A stretch of DNA of 64,000 nt from Cryptomeria japonica. Lineage: Eukaryota; Streptophyta; Pinopsida; Cupressales; Cupressaceae. Made by a program: the position numbers and the translations under genes. The notes under the pieces are model-generated. The model was given only the letters and a program-made list of their open reading frames with translations. It was not told the DNA's origin and did not search any database. Below are positions 21,284 to 32,686 of the stretch, piece after piece. The stretch is from positions 152,909,113-152,973,112 of the forward strand of contig NC_081405.1 of NCBI RefSeq assembly GCF_030272615.1. Direction: 5' to 3'. Every line of letters begins with the position of its first letter. The first letter of the stretch is position 1.

Positions 21284-22308
21284 CATTCATATGATTTTTA
21301 TTTCCAGATTCTGCTCCAGGTATATTTTATTCAGTTTTTTTCTTTTCAGCACTCTAGTGAATATCTTGGATGTTTCAAGTCTTGGGATCTCTTTCTTTGA
21401 GTAGGATGTCTCGTCTTTGGCTATTCTTTCTATTTCTAGTCTTATGCCTCTTCTTATCATTGTATAATTTTATTTATGCAAACACACTGAGATAAAGTGT
21501 CACCATGCATTATATACTTGGGATCTTGCAGTGCCTTATTGTACATGCACTACTTATAAAGTGTCATAGGGGGTTGATGTTTGCCTTTTGTTTTCCATCT
21601 AGCTTTGTCAAGTGAGTTTTCCTCCCATGATATTAGCCTCATGATGTGTTTCAAATGAGTGTTCCTTCCACAACACTATGTACTTTCTTTGCACCTTCAA
21701 TGTTCTTGGTTCTTCATCATGCAGTTTTTGTTGGTCGTTCTTTTCAATGTACCCGTCCCTCTCTCTTTTCAGCATTATGGAGAGGTTTGTCCTATTGGTT
21801 CTAATGCTTCCTTGGATCGATTGATCAACTCTTCAGGCTTTGGTATTTCATGCCATCTATATCTTCGAGTTCAGTTGTTTGCCTTTGGTTTCCATCTGAT
21901 TCGAGTAGTGTCATTTGAGGGAACTCATGTAGATTATAGTCTTCTCTACCTAGTCATGCTCTATTTTAGTGGAGGTTCTTCAGATCAACAGTTACTCTTC
22001 GACAGTGTTTGCAGCTATTTCATGCTTCAGTGGTGTTCTTCATTCTCTTTTTTTTTGTTCCTATCTTCTGGAACACTCTTGTTTGGAGGCTTCTTAGTCC
22101 TTCACTTGAGCTTTCATCTCTTCTTCGAGAGGAGTTTTGTTCCCACATGGTTTTCTCCTTTTTCTCCACTTTACAGAGATTTTATTGTACTTGGGTACCT
22201 CATCAGACCTAGTTGTCAGAACCCATTGTTGCTTTCATGCATTTTTTACATGTGTTTTTAGTCCTTAGTTATTTTTTAGCTACTCCCTAAGTTCATCTTA
22301 AGGGGGGG
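21284..22308 (+). mobile_element. 3' non-coding part of a Copia-type element
   Basis: Ends in the purine tract AAGGGGGGG directly before an LTR start (TGTTAGAG), so it is the 3' internal end of a Copia-like element. An open frame at 21659-22261 looks membrane-like because the DNA is T-rich; it matches no family and the corresponding part of the relative at 59430-59970 (TACATGGGTACCTCATCA) is not conserved as protein. About 21850-22035 is the inverted partner of 22650-22855. Confidence 0.55.
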
Positions 22309-22634
22309 TGTTAGAGTAATCTTTTATTAGCTAATAATTATTTATTTACTTATTAGTCTAGTATACTCTATTCTTAAGCTAAACTTAGGAATCTTATAAT
22401 TCTTTAGGGTTTTCACCTTTAGGGTTTCGAGTATCCTTTTATAAGGATTCTCTCTTTGTATTTTTATAAAAACTGTAATTATTGAATTGCATTCTTGTTG
22501 CATAATCAATATGACTCCTCTTTTCTATATCTCTGAATTCTGGCCTCCATAGTTTTTTTGCTTCTCTCCTTTTGTGATAGGTTTGCATGGAGGTGATCTT
22601 TGGGAGCTGTAGAGTTGATTTTTCCTCAACTCCA
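22309..22634 (+). repeat. Copia-type LTR
   Basis: 326 bp from TGTTAGAGTAATC to CTCAACTCCA, with a TATA-like CTTTTATAAGG at about 22434-22444. It has a PPT on its left and a PBS (22638-22649) on its right, so it is flanked by internal sequence on both sides. That is not the state of a normal single insertion. Confidence 0.75.
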
Positions 22635-22637
22635 ATA

Positions 22638-22649
22638 TGGTATCATAGC
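22638..22649 (+). promoter_or_regulatory. Copia primer binding site (initiator tRNA-Met type)
   Basis: TGGTATCATAGC, one base from the usual TGGTATCAGAGC that pairs with initiator tRNA-Met in plant Copia elements, three bases after the LTR end. Confidence 0.8.
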
Positions 22650-22860
22650 ATGAAAGAACACCTTTGAAGCATGAAATAGATGCAAACACTGTTGAAGAGT
22701 AACTGATGATTTGAAGAACCTCCACTGAAATAGAACATGACCAAGTAGAGAAGATTGCAATCTGCATGAGTGCCCTCAAATGACACTACTCGAATCGGAT
22801 GGCAAACAAAGGCAAACAATTGAACTCGAAGATACAAATGACATGAAACACCAAATCTTG
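22650..22860. repeat. Inverted copy of 21850-22035
   Basis: The reverse complement of this segment matches 21850-22035 at roughly 85-90% by eye (for example GATTCGAGTAGTGTCATTTG and GTGGAGGTTCTTCA). The arms bracket the Copia LTR. Confidence 0.8.

Positions 22861-22865
<5 letters not shown>

Positions 22866-22914
<49 letters not shown>
22866..22914. repeat. (TG)n microsatellite
   Basis: About 24 uninterrupted GT units. The frames open across it are artefacts. Confidence 0.95.
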
Positions 22915-22915
<1 letters not shown>

Positions 22916-22989
22916 AATACAATCCGGTACACACCAATTCCAAATATTTTTTCAATTATGCACTTTACTTGTGGACAAGTTAATATCAT

Positions 22990-23197
22990 ATTGTATGGAG
23001 GAGTAGTCATTTATTTAGTCATTTATTAAGTCATTTTTGTTTGTTTCACTACTTATTTAGTTGTGATTTTACCCCACGATCATATTGGTCATTTATAGTT
23101 GTGTTGCAAAAAATGACTAGAATTTGGTCATTTTTACTTGTCGTGACTAAAAGTTTTAGTCACTTGGTCATTTATTTGCCATATTTATACTAGTGAC
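22990..23197. repeat. TAGTCATTT-rich block, possible DNA transposon end
   Basis: About ten TAGTCATTT/GGTCATTT words and a perfect palindrome GTGACTAAAAGTTTTAGTCAC near 23143-23163. Such GACTAAAA/TTTTAGTC pairs are common near the ends of plant DNA transposons, but no second end or duplication was found, so the class stays open. It directly abuts the truncated LTR at 23198. Confidence 0.35.
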
Positions 23198-23915
23198 CAT
23201 TTGATTAGATTTATTCTTTTAGTCCACTATCCCTTTAGGTGAATTAATTTATTTAATTTACCTATTTTACCACCTCTTGACCCTTTATCTATTCAATTAA
23301 ATAAATACCCTTGTTTATTTAATTAAGTCCCCACCCCCACTTTCCTCCAATTTGAATTAAAATAAATTTTAAAAACCTGTTTTCCCTCATCCACTTGCAT
23401 TCTCCTAACTCTCCCACTTCTCTCCTAATCCCAATCCTAATCTTAACCTAACTGACTCCACTAAGCATGTGCATACACATAATCTTTGATTAAGTGAAGT
23501 CAACTCCTCCCATCATATCACACACATGAGCTTGTCCCCTCGAGTACCCAAAAAAAAATAAAAAATTCCTTATTCTTCTCCTCCATCCTCAACCCTAGAT
23601 CTTCATCAATCAATCACAACCATTCATCTCTTCTCATCCAAAATTTTATAAATCCAACCCTTAACCATTGTTATCTCTCATCCATTTTGCATGTGAGCAC
23701 CATTATACTATCAAAATCTTGAGTGAGCACACATCCAAATCAAACATCAAGGGAAAATCTACACAACAAAGGGATTTATTATGGTTTTATTTTTAAAAAT
23801 AATATGCTTCTTTAACCTCTTTTTACCCTTATCTCGATTGGTGCTTTGATTTGAGATTTTGAGTGTTTTTACTAGTTATTTGCACTCCTTTTGAACTTAC
23901 TTTTCCCTAAACACA
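23198..23915 (+). repeat. LTR of a Tat-related element, start missing
   Basis: Aligns with the LTRs at 24638-26885 and 36037-36750 from the CATTTGAT word onward (CCACTATCCCTTTAGGT, ATCTTCATCAATCAATC, AAATCTTGAGTGAGCACA) and ends ACACA. The typical start TGTAGACACC is absent. A PBS remnant (ATTCAGTGGGACCC) follows, so it is a 5' LTR. Confidence 0.75.
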
Positions 23916-24589
23916 TTCTAGTACATTCAGTGGGACCCATGTCACAAGTTCAAATTAATCATTCTTGTATTTTTTAGCACTTCGCAGTTTTCAGATCGTG
24001 GTTTGGCAAACTTCTACACACTTTGGCAGGCGTGCTTCTATTCTGGCGGGGTCGCTGCATAAAACTCCAGAAACCTTAACTTTCAACCTTGTGAGATCAC
24101 TTTATGGATTGACAAAATCACTCTGCAGACTGACGGGTAAGCATTGTGGACCAATTGGTTTGTGCTTGATGTTCGACAGATTCACCTTAACAACAAACAA
24201 TTATTAACAAACACATTTCTAACAAATTCATGATTAAATTTTTTTTACTACAATTACAAATTTAGCGGGTTTGTATCAAAGTTTGGTGGGATCACCTTTA
24301 GGTCTAGCAGGTTCACTATTGGATTTGGTGGGTTTGCCTATTGGATTAGTGAGCTAGCACAAAGGATTAGTGTGTTTGTGAAACATTCTAGTGGGGTTGT
24401 CTCGTAGAATTCACTTTCAAGGTCTAACAAGTTTGTTTCTTGTTTCGCACAACCGCTTTGTGCACTAGCAAGAACACTCTATGAATTAGTGGGTTTGTAT
24501 TAGTTTGGTAGGTAGGCTCTATCATTTGGCACAATAGCTCATAAATTGGAGGATTCACACTATCATCCAATGAGTTCACAATTAGGTAC
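23916..24589 (+). mobile_element. Leader of the same truncated Tat-related element
   Basis: Parallels 26886-27450 of the second element (GCATAAAACTCCAGAAACC and on). It holds a loose array of GG(A/T)TTNG(T/C)GGGTTTG words at 24260-24570, roughly every 23-30 bp. It ends in a TATG microsatellite where the second element inserted; nothing of its gag is seen afterwards. Confidence 0.6.
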
Positions 24590-24637
24590 GTATATATGTA
24601 TGTATATACATACATATAAATATACATATATACATAT
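24590..24637. repeat. TATG/TACA microsatellite, target of the second element
   Basis: GTATATATG/CATACATAT repeats. The last five bases, CATAT, are the target duplication found again at 36751-36755. Confidence 0.85.
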
Positions 24638-24859
24638 TGTAGACACCTAAATTTGAGCATTAACATTTGATCAAATTTATCCTTTTATTCCACTATCCCT
24701 TTAGGTAAATTAATTTATTTAATTTACCTATTTTACTACCTCTTAGCCCTTTATTTATTCAATTTAATAAATACCCTTGTTTATTTAAATTAAGTTTCCA
24801 TTCCCACTTTCCTCTAATTCAAAACTCCTATTTTCCCTCATCCACTCGTGTTCTCCCAG

Positions 24860-26315
24860 TGTAGTGTCGTAAATTGTACACCTCTAATTAGGGTTGTCCA
24901 ATTCCACGCTTAGGTTAGCACCCCCCTTAGTGTGTCCCATTGCATTTATAAGGTTCCTTGATGCATTTAATTGTTAATTTAATTAAATCTAAAGTCCTCT
25001 CTCAATAATTCATATATCATAAAATTGGGCCCTTAACCCTAGGCGCGCCCCTTTTTATTTTATTTTAATTAATCCTAATAATGTCCTAACTTCAATCTTC
25101 AAAGCACATTTTCGCACATCTAAAAAATTTAAATTGACCTACCGTGTTGGATTTGACTTTATAATAACAATATTTCACATCCCTAGAAAATTGGAAAAAG
25201 TTGGTTGGACTAGAGCAACCACCATTCTAGTCCTGACCTTTTTTCCCCAAATTTTGGAAGCTTCATTTGACGGTATTATAATGTTCAAATCCCACTTTGT
25301 GTCATTTTTTATTAATTCTAAGTCAACCTAAAGGTGATTTTAATTATGAAATCCCTATATAAGGCATCTCTCTCAATTCATTTTCAACACCTACACTTTA
25401 TGCAAACATTATCATTAATTCAAGGAGCAACAAACTACCTAAAGGCATCTTCAATTTATGTTTTATCTATAGTTTAATGATGGATTTTATGTGATTTATC
25501 ATGTTATTGCATCAACACATGAAGGACTCGTCCTAAGAGCATTCCATCACCTATTGAAGGTATAATCATTTGCATTCAAGCATTTCAACGTTGTCCTCAA
25601 AAGGCAAGCTTTTCCATTTCAATTGAAGTTTAATTTCTATTTCAATTAGGGTAATTACAAACCTGAGGTTTGACCTAAGGCAAACTCCCATCCACAACCC
25701 CCCTTTTCTTTCCTTCTTATGTGCAATTTTAGGGATCTAGTGGAGTCGAGAAGATCAGAAGAACTTCAAGACCCAGAGACAAAGCATCCAACCAAAATTT
25801 AGCAAAAAAGTGCCTAGACCAAAATTCCTAGTGCTCTAGTCCACCAGGACCAAGGTACCCAATGCCCTAGTCCTCCCCAATAAGCTCCAAATTTGGTAGA
25901 CAATTCTCAAACAGGATCATGTTGCAAATTCCCAGTTTGCAGCTCAGTCTGGTCACTGGGACCAAAGCGCCCAATGCCTCAATCCAGTCAAATCGGGCTC
26001 AATTTTTAGTATCAAGTGCACATCAGATTTCCATTTCCATATCTATACTTATCTTAGTTTTGTTGATTATCAGTCTACCATTTCTCTATTTTAGTCACTT
26101 GTATTCATCTTCTTTGCATAGTTTCTCATCTTCCAATATTTTGCACATTCTCTTCCATAGTAGCAAAGGAATAGAAACCCTAAAAGTATTCCTTGACTCT
26201 CTTTCACAAGAGTTAGTCAAAGAGAATTACTCCTTTAGGTGCTTTTTTATTCTAATGTATGATTGAAAGTGGAGTTAGGTCCTAATACTACCCAATTCCA
26301 TTTTCATTCATCACA
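24860..26315 (+). mobile_element. Solo LTR nested in the 5' LTR
   Basis: 1456 bp from TGTAGTGTCG to CATCACA, splitting LTR sequence that is continuous in the copies at 23198 and 36037. The flanks CCCAG and ACTAA fit a mutated 5-bp duplication of the uninterrupted CCTAA. A TATA box (CTATATAAGG) at 25353-25362 gives the plus orientation. An open frame at 25919-26266 shows no family features. Confidence 0.75.
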
Positions 26316-26342
26316 ACTAACTCTCCCACTTGCCTCTTAATT

Positions 26343-26407
26343 ATAATCCTCATCCTAATCCTAATCTTAATCCTAATCCTAATCTTAATCCTAATCCTAA
26401 TATTAAT
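26343..26407. repeat. (CCTAAT)n stretch
   Basis: About ten CCTAAT/CTTAAT units inside the LTR; the sister LTRs have one to three. It is not the plant telomere unit CCCTAAA. Confidence 0.85.
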
Positions 26408-26885
26408 CTCCACCTAACCTAATCCATTAAGTGTGCGCACACACTTAATCCTTGATTAAGTGAAGTCAATTCCTCCTATCATATCAAGCACATGGGCTTG
26501 TCCCCTCAAGTACCCTAAAAGGAATTTTTAATTATCCTTTATTCTTCTCCTCCATCCTCAACCTTAGATCTTCATCAATCAATCTCAATCATTCATCTCT
26601 TGTCATGCAAATACTATAAATCCAACCCTTAGCCATTGTTGTCTCTCTCACTCATTTTGCATTTGAGCACCATTTTGTTGCCAAAATCTTGAGTGAGCAC
26701 AATTCCAAATCAAACATCAAGGTTAAATATACACAATAAAGGGGTTTAATACAATTTTATTTTTCTAAATAATATGCTCGTTTAACCTCTTTTTAGCCTT
26801 ATCTCGATTGTTGCTTTGAGTTGTGATTTTGAGTGTTTTTACTAGTAATTTGCACTCCTTTTGAACTCACTTTTTCTTGCACACA

Positions 26886-26908
26886 TTCTAACATGTCTGG
26901 TGGGACCT
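26886..26908 (+). promoter_or_regulatory. Decayed primer binding site
   Basis: TTCTAACATGTCTGGTGGGACC directly follows the LTR end. It matches the Tat element's PBS at most positions, and nearly all differences are C/T or G/A changes. Confidence 0.7.
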
Positions 26909-29284
26909 AGTCATAGGTTCAAATTAATCATTCTTATGTTTTTTAGCACTTTGCAATTTTTAGGTCATAGTTTGACAAACCTTTATAGGCTTTAGAAAGT
27001 GTGCTTCTAGTTCGGCGGGGTCACTGCATAAAACTCCAGAAACCTCCACTCTCAACCTTGCGGGATTATTATATGGATTGGTAGAATCACTTTTCAAACT
27101 GGTGGGTAAACTCTATGGATCAACAGGTTTATACTTGATGTTCGACGAATTTGCCCTGACAACAAATAGTTATCTATAAACACATTTCTACCAAATTCAC
27201 GACAAAAGGTAAAATTTTACCACACAAATTTAGCAAGTTTGCATCAAAGTTTGGCGATATCACTTTTAGGTCTAGCAATTTTACTATTGGATCTAGCGGG
27301 TTTGCATGCTGGATTAGTGGGTTAGCACAAAGGATTAGTGGGTTTACAAAACATTCTAGTGAGGTTGTCTCGTAGAATTCACCTTCAAGGTCTAGCCAAT
27401 TTGTTTCTTGTCCGGTGCAACCACTCTGTGCACTGTCATCTAGTGGGTTCATAATCGGGTATAAACAAACTTGTTTTAAGTCAATTTTTTGTGCAATTTT
27501 TTTAATTTTACTTTGGGGATCTAAATTTTTTTTCTTCGAGGGTTGTGCCCCCAATCCCTTGCTAGTGGGGGATAGAACCATCTCCCTACACCCCCCTTAC
27601 CATTGGGTTGAGTGTTCCAACTCCCTTGGGTTAAGACATCACTATCTTTAATATTTTTTTGCATCTAATATGTTTATTATGTACCTTATAACCAAATGCC
27701 AAAGACTAGCATATCAAACTACTAACATATCTTCTACAGGACATAGTCAAAGACAATTATTTTCACCACTAGTTTAGGAACACCTCAATTTATTAAAGGA
27801 AATAATTATTTTCTTTTGTCTCTAGTGTGCTTGCACACTTGTTTTTATCTGAGCTAGAGTGTGTGTATCCTCTTTCCTTGCCTTCCTGGACCTTGGATAT
27901 AAGAGAAACACGTGATAGCTCCTTTTATTTTTATTAGGAGGCTAATTTTAGGATTTAATCATCCCAAAGGATGACCTCAGCTGCATGAATCGACGAGGTA
28001 TATAGATGGGTGAGAATGAAAGTTGTAACCTAATCCATCTCACATTGTGTCTAGCAAAATCCTAAATCTTGGGTGATACCAAGATAGGGGTGCAAGGCTA
28101 GTTTGAAGGGCTTAACTGGCCTTCTCAGCCCATGCTTGTGATTGAGTGTTTTTCACAAATGTGTCTCACGTACCCTTGTGGTATTTAGAGGAATCACCTA
28201 GTCACCTATATAGCCTAACTAGAAGACTTCACCCACCACTAAATTGGTGCAGGGGATGCAGATCATACCCTAAATTTACTCACAATGTAATTATTTAGGC
28301 TGACATAAGGATCTCTTCATTGGGATTATCTAGCCTCCTTGAAAGAGAGTTAAAGGAAATCTCTTTATAGGCCTACAACTCTAGCTATTTGCTCTCTATG
28401 GTATTAGCGCTTGTGTGGTGAGCCCAATGTAGTAGGTATTCCTACTTGTCTAAACTATTATGAGCATTTCTTGTGTGTCTCCTTATGTTCATCCAGTATC
28501 TATCTCTAGGCATTCCAATCCGAGTCACCTCTTGTTTTTTTATTTTCTATCCTCAATCCTTTTGCCATCTCGGTTAGTTTTGTCAATCATTCTTTGGTTC
28601 GATGGGATTTACCTATGTTGTTAGCAAGTCTTTTGTTCTTTCAATAGATTTGTTACTCTTTTGGAGGGATCTCCTTGCCTTGTAACCTTTATCCTTTGAC
28701 AGGTTTGTCTAATCATTTGGCTGATTCTTCTAGTTATTCCATCCTTCAATGGGATTGTTATGCCCTTTAGTGGGATCACCTTTCCTAGTCAGTTCATCCT
28801 CTAGTAGGACCACTTTGTATTTTGGAATCTCAATCCATTCATCCTTTGGTAGGTTCTCCATGTTTTTTGGTGGGTTTACCTTGTCCTAGTTAGTCCATCA
28901 TCGAGTAGGACCACCCTATCTTTTGGCAAATCCACTTATTAATTTAGAATACATGTTTTAGTGGGATATCCATATCCTTTAGTGAGTTCACACTATTTTT
29001 CAACAAGTCTATCCCCATCCAAAATCTAGAGAGTCAATCCTCCATCCCCCAGGTAGTCCTCATTCTTCCTAGTCCAAAACCCCTATTAGATCTTTTTTTA
29101 TTCCATATCCTTAGATAACTATGTCCTTTTCATCATCCTCATTATCTTTCCATCATCTTTAGAGTCAATCCTCATCCTAATCTAAGCTTAATTTGCATCC
29201 TAGTCTAAGATTATCATTCATCATATTCCTTGCTTTATTCCACCATCCATCTTCATCCTTCATCCAACTCATCAACTAATCATC
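26909..29284 (+). other. Leader of the second element with GGTGGGTTTACC words
   Basis: No gene. Degenerate words of TTTGG(T/C)GGGTTTACC type recur about every 23-30 bp at 27230-27450 and again at 28560-29010 (TAGTGGGATCACC, GGTGGGTTTACC, GAGTAGGACCACC). 27480-28560 between them shows nothing recognisable. The layout, two arrays of a short motif between PBS and Gag, parallels the 20-nt arrays in the Tat element's leader with a different motif. Confidence 0.55.
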
Positions 29285-30470
29285 ATGTCATAATATTATT
29301 ATGATGAGTTTTTTCAGCCTTCATTTTTTTCCACTTCACCCCATATTGATGATAACGAGAGTATTGTAGATCAATATGAGTACAAAATTAAAAACCTTGA
29401 TGCCATCATCCTTAACAAGCTTGTGCCAAGCTTTAGATTCCAAAATCCAATCATCCATCCTAGCTACCCCACCATTCCTCTATGCATATCCACTCATAAT
29501 CCTTATCACACCTTTGACAAGAGAAATATATTATGTCACCCATCCACATCTCCCCCTTGAGCCAACCTACCTGTCTTATGCAACATCCATACCTCCACCT
29601 TCTCCCATGGTCATACCCCAACCTCCATCTTTTCACAAAAACACCACCACCTACATAGCTAATACAAATACACCATCTAATTGTCTCCCAATCTATAATC
29701 CTGGTCCTTAATTAATCATAGTTCCCTAATTCATCACCATTATCCCCCCACTATTCCTAATCTACCATCCACTCTAGCTTACATTAATCTAACATCTCCC
29801 ACTCTACCCTATCTCAAAACATCGCAATCCACTCCATCCTATCTCACTCCACCATCTTCCATTCCCCCTTACATTATTCCACAATCCACTCCCTCATATC
29901 TCAATCCACCATCCACTTCATCATACTTCAATCCTCCATCTAATCCTAATCTTCCATCCTATCTCAATCCACCATCTTCCATTCCCCCTTAAATTAATCC
30001 ATAATCCACTCCCTCAAATCTCAATCCACCATCCACTCCATTATACTTCAATCCTCCATTCAATCCCAACCCTACATCCTATCGCATTCCACCATCTTCC
30101 ACTCCATCCTATCTCAATCCACCATCTTTAACTTCATCCTATCTGAATCCACTATCTTATATTCCCTCCTACATTCCCACAACTTTCATTCCACAATCCT
30201 CCTACATTTCTCAATCCACTTCATATGGTATGCCACAATTTGCAACTCTTCCTCCACCCGTCAACCAACTAGGTTCACAAGCCATTGTTGCATGATTAGA
30301 TGTGGACTATTTGTGCTTACCACCATCTATGTATGCTAACTATCCACCTCAAATTCAGATACACAACTCTATCACTTCAGACTTCCTCCAAGGACTAATC
30401 ACAAAGAAGCCATCACAAAATCTAGCTCCTAAATTTAATGAGTCATTTTACCCCACTCCATGATGTGAGG
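29285..30470 (+). pseudogene. Degenerate Gag-like, proline-rich repeats
   Basis: From ATG 29285 the reading (MS, stop, YYYDEFFQPSFF...) resembles the inner Gag start of the Tat element (MSSYEYDNDVFF). At 29790-30180 the best frame gives repeats of PSYLNPPS spaced by about 10-14 residues, then YGMPQFATLPPPVNQLGSQA. Several stops and frame changes interrupt it. The retrotransposon Gag domain with its tryptophan signature was not found. The CT-rich ATCC/CACC composition makes chance frames long, so details are uncertain. Confidence 0.55.
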
Positions 30471-32000
30471 CTACTATCAATGATGTCCTTCCACCTCCCA
30501 CACCTATCATTCCTCTTCCATCTCCTAACACCATCAAAACTCCCATTTGGTGATGTCATTAAATCACAATCCCCATCCCCTCCTCCGCCCACCATCATCC
30601 AAACTCAATCTAACGAACCTCCTGATTCCACCCTCCTTCCATCCACCCCAACTAAATTTCACCTCCCATCCTCCCATCCAGTCCATCTGAACAGTCTACC
30701 CACTCATCTTTCATCACACCATCCAAACCAATCCTATCATGCCAAGATCTTATTCTAGAGCATGTAGAAATATACATCCATCCAATTCAAGATCCTACCA
30801 TTCTACCTCCTCCATCTTAAGATCCATTATCTTCCTCTCATCCACATCATGATCCTACCATCCCACCTGTTCCATCTCATGATACCTTATCATCCCCTCA
30901 TTCAATTCAATATCATCCCATCTCGTCAAATCCATTTCATGGTCCTTTATCACCTCCTATCCAAAACATCCTCCCACCATCACTCTATCCCCTTGGTTCA
31001 CTTATATTCCTCCATGGTGGTTCACTTGCAACAGAAGAACACCTCATATTCACCACCCATAATCTTCCATCCAATAATGTACTCACATCTTGTTTCCCAA
31101 ATAACAAGTATTATATTCTACATCGAATTCTAAAAAAACTAAACTATCAATGTAAAGTCTTAGGCCTATATGAGAAAGGTACCTTGGATCCCATCAATGT
31201 CAAAGCACATCCACAATCTCATACTCTTGGTTACATATCCCAAGGCACTTCATCCAAAAATGTTGGTACAACTATTGCAAAATCCAAGCATACTTTCAAA
31301 CCCACCATCACATCCTCCCATCATCCCTTCAAAAAAATTATTGGCATCCCTCGTCCTCCATCATATCAAGCCAAAAAATCATCCATCTTCCTCCTTCATC
31401 CTTTAAATCTATTTTGGGTCCCTATATCCCAAAATCCACAACCACATATCCCCCACATACTAAATCCATTTTGGGCCCTTATATCCCAAAATCCCATCCT
31501 CCATCTCATCCCACTCATCTCCCCGTCCACCAATCACATCTCCCTATCAACCATCATAAGAACCCCACTCATTTAATTCCAAATCAGGATCAACAAAGGC
31601 ACAACCCATTTCCATTACTCCACCTATATTCCCTCCACATCCTCCATCTTCTCACACTCATACCATTGCTAATGAAATCAATTTGGATTCCAAATAAAAA
31701 ATGCATAAAGATAAACATCCACAACAATCTAAAGATCCCCATGTACACAAAAAAAGACATCCTCCCACAATTGATGCAAAATCAAATCAAAAAACTCACA
31801 TCATCCCAAAGACCACCAAGGCCCACCAAAGCAAAAGAAAAAAATGTGGATCCCAAAGCAAAAAGCAGTAATGCATCCAAAAGAAAAATTCCCCAAAGGC
31901 ATCCAAAGTTGTTGATGCACAAAGTAAGAATTCCTCCTCTCCATCTCCTAAATCCATTTTTGGTTCCTATGTCCCAAAATTCCCTATCTTAACTCCTCCA
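30471..32000 (+). pseudogene. Degenerate region with G-patch-like segment
   Basis: Around 31105-31260 one frame reads ILHRILKKLNYQCKVLGLYEKGTLDPI followed by LGYISQG, aligning with the G-patch segment of the Tat element (ILQKFGYDGKSPLGL...GIIEPL...KGLGF). Three or four repeats of KSIFG(S/P)Y(I/V)PK lie near 31405, 31465 and 31945, followed by basic lysine-rich sequence (31790-31900). Shifts and stops occur throughout. No protease (DGGA/ILLG) or RT block lies on either side. Confidence 0.5.
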
Positions 32001-32379
32001 TCATTCTCATATCCTCCATTCATTTTTCCTCCACTTGTTCAACACCCCCCACAACATGTGCCAATGTTGGTCCTAACAACATCCCCCCATCACACTCACG
32101 TTCCATCATTCCATCCAGTCGCTTCCCACCACCATATCCCTTATGCCACATATATTCCTCATCAAAACCATCTAATACACTCATCCTAATAAGGTTGTAC
32201 CAACATACAATGATAGGTACAAATGGGCTCCTATTACCGTGATAAAGAACTGTATGCTTGAGTCCTCCATCCATATCCCTTATCACCTATCTTCCAAATC
32301 GTTTTATACACATCCTTATCAATCCATAAAATTCATCCCAAAAATTTAGAATTTTTTTTTTTTAAAATGAAGAGAAAAA

Positions 32380-32470
32380 TCCATCTAATGGTGAAAACTT
32401 GGCAAATAGGTGCCTTGGACAAGTACCATGATGTAAACCTAGCAAACATGCATCATGTGTAATCCCTCCA
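32380..32470 (+). other. Conserved post-pol box
   Basis: GGTGAAAACTTGGCAAATAGG and GGACAAGTACCATGATG correspond to words just after integrase in the Tat element (minus strand, 8570-8705). This marks the position where pol would have ended. Confidence 0.6.
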
Positions 32471-32686
32471 TCAATTTTATCTCCACACTTGGGGGAACGT
32501 TCTTCTAGATATCCCTCCCTCCCCTCCTCCATCTCATCCTACCTACCATACCCATCATATCCTATCCATTTCACTTCATCCTCCTTTGGATCTTGATAAA
32601 AATAGATTTCACCATGTATACACACTTTGGATACCTCTTGGCATCCATTTTCTCCATCATAATTTTCATCCAGTTAACCTCATATC

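Larger units (their letters stand above)
24638..26885 (+). repeat. 5' LTR of the second element (interrupted)
   Basis: TGTAGACACC...GCACACA. Without the nested insertion it is about 790 bp, close to the 714-bp 3' LTR. It includes an A/T palindrome block at the start, a (CCTAAT)n stretch at 26343-26407 and an ACTATAAAT TATA-like box at about 26612. Confidence 0.85.

Noticed and set aside
21659..22261. A 200-codon frame resembling a membrane protein
   Set aside because: Hydrophobicity follows from T-rich DNA; the region is the 3' non-coding part of a Copia and one part is an inverted repeat arm.
26343..26407. CCTAAT repeats as interstitial telomere sequence
   Set aside because: The unit is six bases CCTAAT/CTTAAT, not CCCTAAA, and it is an expansion inside an LTR with one to three units in sister copies.
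29376..31992. Several plus-strand frames of 70-190 codons as separate genes
   Set aside because: They are fragments in different frames of one CT-rich degenerate Gag/G-patch-like region; only the frames matching the Tat element were used.
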